DNA of 64,000 nucleotides, taken from contig JAUIKF010000006.1 in assembly GCA_030430575.1 (NCBI GenBank), forward strand, positions 1 through 64,000. The letters are read 5' to 3'. The position numbers and the translations under genes were made by a program. The notes under the pieces are model-generated. The model made no database searches and was not told the DNA's origin. It was given only the letters and a program-made list of their open reading frames with translations. This document shows positions 15,217 to 22,287 of this stretch, piece after piece. Source of the DNA: Bacteroidia bacterium (GTDB taxonomy: Bacteria; Bacteroidota; Bacteroidia; J057). How positions within the stretch are numbered: position 1 is the first letter of the stretch; each line of letters opens with the position of its first letter.

Positions 15217-16638
15217 ATGCTTCCCATGTTCAAAAATCGCCTAATTCTCCTCTTTGGCCTCCTGATTCTCCTCGTATTTGCCTGCAAACATGACCCATCA
15301 CCGATTCCTATTGACCCAGGGCCTCAATGGCCTGCTGGGACCACGCCCATTGCTGCCAGTGATCAGCGGACTGGGGATGCTGGCCAAGGGTACGACTATC
15401 TCGTGAATGGCAACTATGTAGGAAGTGGAATCCCCATTGCCATCTACCGTACTGTCTATGGGGATGATCCGGCCAATCTATTAGGGAGGACTGGAGATAA
15501 TGCAACTATTTCACCTGCTTTTACGGCCCTTGATGCTGCGAATGGCGTGCGTGTCGTAGCGCCAAATTGCATGCAATGTCATGCACAAGAATTGAGAGGA
15601 GAATTTGTGATGGGATTGGGGAATACAGTGGAGGACTACACTGTAGATGGAAGCGCCTTAATCGGTGGCCTGGATGCAGCTGTGACGGTATTCTATGGTA
15701 ATCCTTCGCCTGAGTGGACAGCTTATTCAGCCTTTCGAAGGGGACTCTTAGCTTCGGGACCTCACCTCATCACAGAGACTGTGGGGGTAAATCCGGCAGA
15801 CAAATTGGCGGTGATCCTTGCTGCCCACCGCAACCCCGAAGATCTTTCCTGGCGGAGTACGCCAGGTACTCCTATTCCCCCTGAAGTAGTGCCTACTGAT
15901 GTGCCAGCTTGGTGGTTGTTGAAAAAGAAAAACGCCATGTTTTATTCTGGGGTGGGACGAGGCGATTTTGGGAAATTTTTAATGGCCTCAAGCTTACTCA
16001 CTATGAGCGATAGTTCAGAAGCCAGAGAAATAGACACTCACTTCAAGGATGTGTTAGCGTATATTAATTCTTTGGAACCGCCTGTCTACCCTGAACCTAT
16101 TGATCAAACATTGGCTGATAAAGGAGAAAAGGTGTTTGAGGCACACTGTGAAAAGTGTCATGGCACCTACGGCCCAGATGGGCAATACCCCAATTTGCTT
16201 GTGGATCAGAAAACCATCGGAACAGATTCAGTACTCGCTTCGAGTAACTTCTCTGCACACTTTTTTGAGGATTGGTACAACAATAGTTGGTTTGGCCAAG
16301 GTCCAGAAAAGGGGCAAGTAGTGGCCGAAGGGGGATATGTGGCCCCGCCGCTAGATGGAGTTTGGGCGACCGCGCCTTATTTGCACAATGGTTCAGTGCC
16401 TGACTTAATGACCTTGCTGAATAGCCCGACGCGCCCGACCTATTGGAAGCGCAGCTTCTCCACGGATGATTATGACTTGGACGCTGTGGGCTGGAAATAC
16501 ACGGTTGAACCCAGTAAGACAGATAAGCAAACCTATGACACCACCCTGCCAGGCTATGGCAATGGAGGTCATGTCTTTGGAGATGTGCTTTCGGAGGGGG
16601 AGCGGGAGGCCTTGGTGGTATATTTGAAGGGGGTGTGA
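15217..16638 (+). CDS. di-haem cytochrome c lipoprotein
   Basis: A 473-residue exported protein with a lipoprotein signal (LILLVFAC, lipobox Cys23). Two c-type haem sites are present: CMQCH (118-122) and CEKCH (311-315). PPLDGVWATAPYLHNGSVPDL in the last third matches the di-haem peroxidase/thiol-oxidoreductase-like cytochrome family, where the segment supplies an axial ligand region. It is probably a periplasm-facing electron carrier or oxidase subunit; the substrate is unknown. The stop codon lies 62 bases before the Tat-exported beta-propeller gene at 16701 on the same strand, so the two may act together on one oxidation. Confidence 0.85.
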   Translation: MLPMFKNRLILLFGLLILLVFACKHDPSPIPIDPGPQWPAGTTPIAASDQRTGDAGQGYDYLVNGNYVGSGIPIAIYRTVYGDDPANLLGRTGDNATISPAFTALDAANGVRVVAPNCMQCHAQELRGEFVMGLGNTVEDYTVDGSALIGGLDAAVTVFYGNPSPEWTAYSAFRRGLLASGPHLITETVGVNPADKLAVILAAHRNPEDLSWRSTPGTPIPPEVVPTDVPAWWLLKKKNAMFYSGVGRGDFGKFLMASSLLTMSDSSEAREIDTHFKDVLAYINSLEPPVYPEPIDQTLADKGEKVFEAHCEKCHGTYGPDGQYPNLLVDQKTIGTDSVLASSNFSAHFFEDWYNNSWFGQGPEKGQVVAEGGYVAPPLDGVWATAPYLHNGSVPDLMTLLNSPTRPTYWKRSFSTDDYDLDAVGWKYTVEPSKTDKQTYDTTLPGYGNGGHVFGDVLSEGEREALVVYLKGV

Positions 16639-16653
16639 GGAAAATATCCGCGT

Positions 16654-16684
16654 CTTATATGATCTTAAATGCCTTATATGGTTC
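16654..16684 (+). repeat. CTTATATG repeat, copy 1
   Basis: The unit reads CTTATATG-AT-CTTAAATG-C-CTTATATGGTTC. A copy at 40154-40184 differs at only three positions, all in the two linkers. It lies 16 bases before the start codon of the beta-propeller gene. Confidence 0.6.
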
Positions 16685-16700
16685 CAATAATTTCGCTAAT

Positions 16701-17810
16701 ATGACCACTCGCCGCACTTTCCTCCGCCAAGCTGCCCTCCTCTCCACCGCCGCACTCACCACTCCAGCCTTCGGCTTTCACATTCTCAAACGCCGCCCCA
16801 AAGGCCCCATCATCGGCCACGGCGACTTTCGCTATCGATTGCGTAGCGAATGGGGGCAGCTAGACCCGCAGCAATATCCTGTCAAGGATTGCCATGAGAT
16901 GGTGCAGGACCGTCAAGGCCGATTGATCTTGCTCACCAATGAGGTCAAAAACAATGTCCTGATCTATGATCGGTCAGGTAGGATCTTAGATTCTTGGGGA
17001 ACAGAATATCCAGGGGCACATGGCCTTACGCTTCATGAAGAGAATGGGGAGGAATTCCTTTTTATTACAGATCAAATTCGAAATGAAGTATATAAGACGA
17101 CCTTAGACGGCCAGGTTATCATGACCCTGGGGTGGCCAGAAGCTTCGGGACTTTACCCCAACAAAAGCCGTTATCACCCTACGGAAACAGCGATTGCCCC
17201 CAATGGAGACATTTATATAGTCGATGGTTATGGCTTGCAATATGTATTGCATTATGATGCCCAGGGCAATTATCTGGGGCATTTTGGGGGAATGGGTTGG
17301 ATCTGGAAGGAGCTGGTGGCGGGACGGTATCCACACGAAATAGATGAAGGGAATAATGATCACAATCCCCTCTTGCTCAACAATGCCCATGGCATTGCTT
17401 TGGATACACGCCAGCCTGGCGACCCTTTTCTACTGGTGACTTCCCGCATGGACAATGCCATCAAACGATTCAGCCTTTCAGGTGAATACCTGTCTGAAAT
17501 CTCGATTCCAGGGGCTTTTGTCTGCAGGCCTGTGGTTCAAGGGGAAAATGTCTATGCAGCGGTTCTCCGTTCAGATAGACCGACGCGGGACCGGACGGGG
17601 TTTGTGACGATTCTAGATAAAGAAGACCGTGTCGTTTCCAATCCCGGTGGTACACGGCCGCGGTACAGAAAGGATGAATTGAAGCAAGTGGAACAGGCAA
17701 AACCGTATTTCATTCATCCGCATGATGTGTGCGTGGACCGTGATCTGAACCTCTACATTCCCCAATGGGATTCGGGTCAGGTGTATCCAGTGATGCTGGA
17801 GAGGGTGTGA
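16701..17810 (+). CDS. Tat-exported NHL/6-bladed beta-propeller protein
   Basis: A 369-residue protein starting MTTRRTFLRQAALLSTAALT, a twin-arginine signal peptide. I start it at 16701; the frame runs further upstream but overlaps the cytochrome stop and repeat DNA. The mature part contains NHL-type propeller strands: GRLILLTNEVKNNVLIYDRSGRI, GEEFLFITDQIRNEVYKTTLDG, NGDIYIVDGYGLQYVLHYDAQGNYLGHFG, and PHDVCVDRDLNLYIPQWDSGQVYPV. The fold resembles peptidyl-alpha-hydroxyglycine lyases and carbohydrate-oxidising propellers. Tat export suggests a cofactor or metal loaded in the cytoplasm. The cytochrome gene just upstream suggests it passes electrons to that carrier; both points are inference. 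Confidence 0.8.
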   Translation: MTTRRTFLRQAALLSTAALTTPAFGFHILKRRPKGPIIGHGDFRYRLRSEWGQLDPQQYPVKDCHEMVQDRQGRLILLTNEVKNNVLIYDRSGRILDSWGTEYPGAHGLTLHEENGEEFLFITDQIRNEVYKTTLDGQVIMTLGWPEASGLYPNKSRYHPTETAIAPNGDIYIVDGYGLQYVLHYDAQGNYLGHFGGMGWIWKELVAGRYPHEIDEGNNDHNPLLLNNAHGIALDTRQPGDPFLLVTSRMDNAIKRFSLSGEYLSEISIPGAFVCRPVVQGENVYAAVLRSDRPTRDRTGFVTILDKEDRVVSNPGGTRPRYRKDELKQVEQAKPYFIHPHDVCVDRDLNLYIPQWDSGQVYPVMLERV

Positions 17811-17813
17811 GGA

Positions 17814-17886
17814 GAATGAGTGAATGAGGGGATGATAGAATGGGAGAATGAATGATTAAATGATAAGTTGAGTAAATGATAAAATA
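17814..17886. repeat. ATGA-type low-complexity tract between convergent genes
   Basis: The 84-base gap between two convergent genes is almost wholly made of overlapping GAATGA/AAATGAT/GAGTAAATGATAA units, the same family as at 12112, 52426 and 53310. There is no conventional hairpin-T terminator here, so the tract may take that role or be inert repeat DNA. Confidence 0.5.
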
Positions 17887-17894
17887 GGGGAAGG

Positions 17895-19019
17895 TTATGT
17901 GTAAAATTCTTTTATGTGCTTGATTACTAAAGTTTGTTCCTCTTGAGTGATGCCGTGAAAAAGGGGAAGCCGAAGCAATGTGTCTGCGAATCGTACACAG
18001 TGGGGCAGGGGAGGGCCTTGGTATTTTTTGTGGAAATAAGGACTGAGGTGGAGGGGTAAATAGTGGAATAATGCCTTTATCCCCTTTTCCGAAAGATGCT
18101 GAATCAATGCACTTCTTTCCTCTATACTTTTACATAAAATAAAGAAAATATGGGCATTATGAGTCGTGTAGCTAGGGATATCTGGCTGTTTGATATGTCC
18201 TTCTTCAGCAAGTGAAAGAAATTGCTGATGATAATAATTCCAGGCCGAAAGGCGATTTTTTTGGATAGCAGGAAGTTGTTCAACTTGTGCCCAAAGATAT
18301 GCCGCCAGGATGTCCGATAGGAGAAATGAAGACCCCAGGTCCACCCACCCATATTTATCCACTTCCCCTCGAAAAAATGCCGCTCGATCAGTCCCTTTTT
18401 CCCATAAAATCTCTGCCCGCTTTAGGAACTTCTCCTCATTAATCACCAGCATGCCTCCCTCGCCACAGGTGATATTCTTGGATTCGTGGAAGGAGAAGGT
18501 AGCGAGGTGACCTATGCTTCCCAATGGTCGGTCAAGATAATAGCTATCGACAGCTTGGGCTGCATCTTCTATGACCCAAATACCCCGTTCTTCTGCAAAC
18601 GCCATAATCGCATCCATGTCACATGCGACCCCAGCATAATGGACGACTACAATCGCTTTTGTCCGACCTGTCACCAATTCTGAAAGTTGGGCAGGATCAA
18701 TATTGGGAAAAGCACCTTCACAATCGGCAAATACTAGGTCGGCTCCCCTGAGCGCAAAAGCATTCGCTGTGGAGACAAAGGTGAAAGCAGGTAAAATCAC
18801 TTCATCACCTGGTTGAATATCCAGTAATAGCGCGGCCATTTCAAGCGCATCTGTGCAGGATGTGGTGAGCAAGCATTTGGGAAACCTATATTTTTCCTCA
18901 AAAAACTGATGGCACAAGCGCGTGTATTTGCCATTGCCAGAGGGATTTCCTGCATGCACAGCATCAGCGATGTAAGTAAGTTCATTGCCTGTAAGGCAGG
19001 GTTTGTTGAAAGGAATCAA
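17895..19019 (-). CDS. wecE: dTDP-4-amino-4,6-dideoxygalactose transaminase (WecE/RffA)
   Basis: WecE is a PLP-dependent aminotransferase of the DegT/DnrJ/EryC1 family. It makes dTDP-4-amino-4,6-dideoxy-D-galactose for surface polysaccharides. The 374-residue protein matches the WecE subgroup closely: MIPFNKP at the start, LEMAALLLDIQPGDEVILPA (about 59-78), TFVSTANAFALRGAD, VVHYAGVACDMDAIM, EDAAQAV (about 151-157), and the PLP lysine in SFHESKN (Lys181). VFHYLPLH-like ALFHYLPLHLSP is near 310. It stands alone, without other nucleotide-sugar genes nearby, so the pathway must be completed elsewhere. Confidence 0.92.
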   Translation of the reverse strand: MIPFNKPCLTGNELTYIADAVHAGNPSGNGKYTRLCHQFFEEKYRFPKCLLTTSCTDALEMAALLLDIQPGDEVILPAFTFVSTANAFALRGADLVFADCEGAFPNIDPAQLSELVTGRTKAIVVVHYAGVACDMDAIMAFAEERGIWVIEDAAQAVDSYYLDRPLGSIGHLATFSFHESKNITCGEGGMLVINEEKFLKRAEILWEKGTDRAAFFRGEVDKYGWVDLGSSFLLSDILAAYLWAQVEQLPAIQKNRLSAWNYYHQQFLSLAEEGHIKQPDIPSYTTHNAHIFFILCKSIEERSALIQHLSEKGIKALFHYLPLHLSPYFHKKYQGPPLPHCVRFADTLLRLPLFHGITQEEQTLVIKHIKEFYT

Positions 19020-19105
19020 GAGAAAAAAGAATTATGAATGGTCAATGGGGCAAGTCGTTCAAGTCGTTCAAAGGGCCAAGTCGTTCAAGGGTTGAGCCTG
19101 CTCCT

Positions 19106-19219
19106 CTATCTCCTTTTTAAGGGAGATAGCCTCATTGCGACGGACTAAAGTCCAGTCGCAATAGTTCCTTCTCTGTCATCTTTTCCTATTGCGACTGGGT
19201 TTTAACCCGTCGCAATGAG
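19106..19219. repeat. nested hairpin repeats with ATTGCGAC ends
   Basis: The 306-base gap between wecE and ggt holds first a hairpin CTATCTCC/GGAGATAG (19106-19113, 19122-19129). Next come two 34-base units (19131-19164 and 19186-19219) that are each internally self-complementary (ATTGCGAC...GTCGCAAT) and also inverted copies of one another. Their inner stems differ (GGACTAAAGTCC versus GGGTTAAAACCC) in ways that keep pairing. The flanks are TTCAAG/GTTGAAC-rich low-complexity tracts (19040-19090 and 19288-19322). It looks like a dispersed palindromic repeat of REP type. Confidence 0.65.
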
Positions 19220-19325
19220 GGAAAAAGTCAAATGTGACTTTCTAAAGTAAACTCAAGGATTCAAGTCACCCAACTGGCAATCGTGAGCGCCTTGAACCTC
19301 CTTGAACCCTTGAACCTTCTTTGGC

Positions 19326-21026
19326 TCAGTACCCCGCCGCCTGGCCGTCTTTTCGCGACTCTGAAGCCCCATAATAGACGCCTTGCTCCGCGTCATACAT
19401 AATGGCTTGATAGCCGCCATATCCACCAGAGGTAAAGCCAATTTTATGGCCTTTTTTTCTTAATGCGCGCATCGTATCGAAAGAAAAACCACTTTCTAAG
19501 TAAAGCGTGCCACCGTCGTCCATGGCCTCACCAGTTGGTTGGGAGGAGCCATCGTGGCGCATGCGCGGGGCGTCACCTGCTTCTTGCAGGTTCATATCAA
19601 AGTCAATCATATTGACGACGATTTGCACATGGCCTTGGGGCTGCATGCCGCCGCCCATGACGCCAAAACTCATGAAAGGCTTGCCGTCCTTGGTGATAAA
19701 AGCTGGTATGATTGTATGAAAAGGGCGTTTCCCTGGTGCATAGACATTAAAATGTCCTTCTTCCATCGTGAACAATTCCCCTCTGTCTTGAAGGATAAAT
19801 CCTAAGTCTTTGGGGATGACGCCTGAACCCATGCCGCGATAATTGCTTTGGATAAAGGAAACCATATTTCCGTCGCTGTCCGCAACAGTGAGGTAGATGG
19901 TGTCACCATCCTTCAGTTTGCCCGCCGGGTAAGAGCGTGCAGATCGTTGTAGATCGATGAGCTTGCGGCGCTCGTCAGCATATCGTTTTGCCAGAAGCTC
20001 TTCTACGGGAATGCGGTTGAAAGCAGGGTCTGCATAATATTTGGCGCGGTCTTCGAATGCGAGTTTTTTGGCCTCTGTGAGGACGTGGAGGTAGGCTTCG
20101 CTACCAAAGCCCATGGTTTGAAGATCATAGCCCTCCAAGATGTTGAGCATCTGCAAAGCAGCTATGCCTTGCCCATTGGGGGGAAGCTCCCATACATCAT
20201 ATCCACGATAGTTGGTTGAAACAGGGTTGACCCATTCCGACTGGTGAGTAGCCAAGTCCTCATAAGAAATATATCCTCCTTGCTCTTGAACGGTTGCAGC
20301 AATCGTCCGCGCGATTTCCCCTTTGTAAAAAGCATCTCTGCCTCCCTTGGCAATCTTTTCGAGCGTATTCGCCAGGCGTGGATTCTTGAAAATCTCTCCC
20401 TTTGTGGGTGCATGGCCATCAGGCATATACGTTTCCTCAAATCCTGGAAACTGATTCAGATACCGGGCAGAGCGTCCCCAGTAATAGGCGATAAGTTCAC
20501 TGACAGGAAAACCCTCACGGGCATATTGGATGGCTGGGGCCAGAACTTTTTCGATGGGCAGTTTTCCGTATTTAGCATGCAACTCAAACCATCCATCCAC
20601 ACATCCTGGAACTGATACGGGCAATGGCCCAAGCGCAGGAATCTGCGTCTTGTCATTTTGCTCCAGTACGGCTCGCAACTTTTCAAGCGTGAGCGCTTTG
20701 GGCGAACGGCCACTGGCATTTAATCCGTATAATTCGCCTACTCCTGCATCCCATCCCAATGCAAATAAGTCACCGCCAATGCCATTGCCTGTGGGTTCCA
20801 TGAGACCTAGGCATGCATTGGCAGCGATAGCAGCGTCTATGGCCGAGCCTCCCTGCTTTAGGATATCTAATGCTACCTGAGTAGCCAATGGTTGACTGGT
20901 ACATGCCATGCCATGTGTTGCAATGACTTCGGAGCGCGTCGCGAAGTTCTTCCCTGTAAGGCGATCTTGAGCCATAAGGTTGAGGCTGAGGGTAAGGAAA
21001 AGGAGGGTAAGGGTAAATTTTGTCAT
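19326..21026 (-). CDS. ggt: gamma-glutamyltransferase/glutathione hydrolase
   Basis: GGT cleaves gamma-glutamyl bonds of glutathione and related peptides in the periplasm, after self-cleavage into two subunits. From MTKFTLTLLFLTLSLNLMAQ (signal peptide; start 21026) the protein has 566 residues. It shows GGSAIDAAIAANACLGLMEP and TGNGIGGDLFAL near the N-terminus, FYKGEIARTIA and YRGYDVWELPPNGQGIAALQML in the middle, and DTIYLTVADSDGNMVSFIQS around the autocatalytic Thr376. GSGVIPKDLGFILQDRG, PGKRPFHTIIPA and GVMGGGMQPQGHVQI follow. The DT(I/V)YLTVAD form resembles the YwrD-like branch. The frame extends 32 codons upstream into repeat DNA, which I exclude. Confidence 0.94.
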   Translation of the reverse strand: MTKFTLTLLFLTLSLNLMAQDRLTGKNFATRSEVIATHGMACTSQPLATQVALDILKQGGSAIDAAIAANACLGLMEPTGNGIGGDLFALGWDAGVGELYGLNASGRSPKALTLEKLRAVLEQNDKTQIPALGPLPVSVPGCVDGWFELHAKYGKLPIEKVLAPAIQYAREGFPVSELIAYYWGRSARYLNQFPGFEETYMPDGHAPTKGEIFKNPRLANTLEKIAKGGRDAFYKGEIARTIAATVQEQGGYISYEDLATHQSEWVNPVSTNYRGYDVWELPPNGQGIAALQMLNILEGYDLQTMGFGSEAYLHVLTEAKKLAFEDRAKYYADPAFNRIPVEELLAKRYADERRKLIDLQRSARSYPAGKLKDGDTIYLTVADSDGNMVSFIQSNYRGMGSGVIPKDLGFILQDRGELFTMEEGHFNVYAPGKRPFHTIIPAFITKDGKPFMSFGVMGGGMQPQGHVQIVVNMIDFDMNLQEAGDAPRMRHDGSSQPTGEAMDDGGTLYLESGFSFDTMRALRKKGHKIGFTSGGYGGYQAIMYDAEQGVYYGASESRKDGQAAGY

Positions 21027-21040
21027 AAGTTTTGGGGTTA

Positions 21041-21351
21041 AAGAGACCGCTCCCTGCGGTCGCTGCGAGACCGGTCGCCTGGTGGGCTCCCTGCGAGATC
21101 GTTCGGGGCTAAAGCCCCTCACTGCGAGACCGCTCGCCTTGCAGGCTCGCTACGAGACAAGAGGAAAGACTGTCTTTAGTCCTTCGGCGTGAGATCAGTC
21201 GAACGCTCCCGCTGAAGTCTAAGGACAAGTCTCGCAGCGAGGCGAGTCTTCGAGCCGAGCGGTCTCGCAGTGAGGAGCGACAGCGACGAACGATCTCGTA
21301 GTGAGGGCGCAGCCCGAACGGTCTCGAAGCGAGTCCAAAGGGCGAGCAGTC
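21041..21351. repeat. GAGACCG/CGGTCTC palindromic repeat field A
   Basis: The whole 311-base gap between ggt and the DUF4249 gene is built from about ten degenerate copies of a unit around GCGAGACCGcTCG or its complement CGAGCGGTCTCGC. The left half is in one orientation and the right half in the other, so the field folds on itself. A 46-base stretch (21229-21274) is repeated at 28760-28805 with two mismatches. The repeat abuts the DUF4249 stop codon. There are no coding features inside. Confidence 0.75.
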
Positions 21352-22287
21352 TCACCGCACGACTAGCGTATCAACCGAAATTGCCACCCCTGTGAAAATG
21401 CCGGTTCCGCCCTCGATATTGGTGAGGATACGGGTTGGCTGGGCAAATGGACTAAGGTTAGCAATAATGGCTCCGTCGGTGCTCACAAGATAATCATAAT
21501 AGCTTTTTTCAATATGATATAAAAAAGAAATAACCGTGTCTCCTGGCACATAATTGAAATCAGTTCCTAACAGAATTTCTTGTCCATCTTGCAATTGATC
21601 ATCGAAGGTGAACTCCTGGTCTATTTCATTGACCCAAACAGTGTCTCCTGTGATGGAAATGATCTGACCCATATTGTCGCGAATCGTGTCAGGTTCCAAT
21701 AGAAGGGGGACTTTATGCTTTAGGATTCTTCTGTAATAATTGTCCACACCTGGGGGGTCTGTAAATTTACTCAAAACAAAAGCTTCGCCTTCATCATTGA
21801 ACTGGGCCTCCATGCCATCAAGGCTAATTAAAGGCATCATTTTGGTGACAGCGGTTGCCTTTCGGCTTCTTTTCTCATCTATTACAGTGAGGGTAAATGT
21901 AGAGTCAAAATTGTTAGGAGCTGTCCGAAACCCTACATATAGCTCCTGTGCACCCGGGATAAACAGGCGAATGGTGTCACCACCTGGTAGGGGAAATCCA
22001 TCGCTCAGGTTTACATTTTGTAAGGTATCCGTTTGTCCCATATACTGAATCGTAACCACCGCATCAGAGACGGTGGGAATGTCAAATTCCTCGAAAAAGC
22101 CTACCGTTTCCGTCAATGAAAGGAAGTATATCGGAAGTTCTGGAATAATGTAACACTCAACATTGAGCTGGCGTTCGTGATCAGGCAAGCTAAGGTCAAT
22201 CTCTTGTTCTAGGCTTCCGCAAGCACTTAGGAGGAAAGCAGTGGTTGCTATTAGTAAAAAGGAGGTATTTAATTGGAACGTTTTCAT
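21352..22287 (-). CDS. DUF4249 outer-membrane lipoprotein
   Basis: A 311-residue lipoprotein (signal FLLIATTAFLLSAC, lipobox cysteine at residue 23). DUF4249 proteins are found in Bacteroidota downstream of TonB-dependent receptors and begin, as here, with a short Ig-like strand region (ERQLNVECYIIPELPIYFLSLTETV...VSDAVVTIQYMGQ). The start codon overlaps the receptor stop by one base (TAATG), indicating translational coupling. By analogy with SusD-like partners it may sit over the receptor at the cell surface, but this is not established. The extreme C-terminus ends at the edge of the GAGACCG repeat field. Confidence 0.85.
   Translation of the reverse strand: MKTFQLNTSFLLIATTAFLLSACGSLEQEIDLSLPDHERQLNVECYIIPELPIYFLSLTETVGFFEEFDIPTVSDAVVTIQYMGQTDTLQNVNLSDGFPLPGGDTIRLFIPGAQELYVGFRTAPNNFDSTFTLTVIDEKRSRKATAVTKMMPLISLDGMEAQFNDEGEAFVLSKFTDPPGVDNYYRRILKHKVPLLLEPDTIRDNMGQIISITGDTVWVNEIDQEFTFDDQLQDGQEILLGTDFNYVPGDTVISFLYHIEKSYYDYLVSTDGAIIANLSPFAQPTRILTNIEGGTGIFTGVAISVDTLVVR

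Noticed and set aside
21027-21122. N-terminal extension of gamma-glutamyltransferase
   Set aside because: The extension is a translation of the GAGACCG repeat field; a proper signal peptide begins at 21026.
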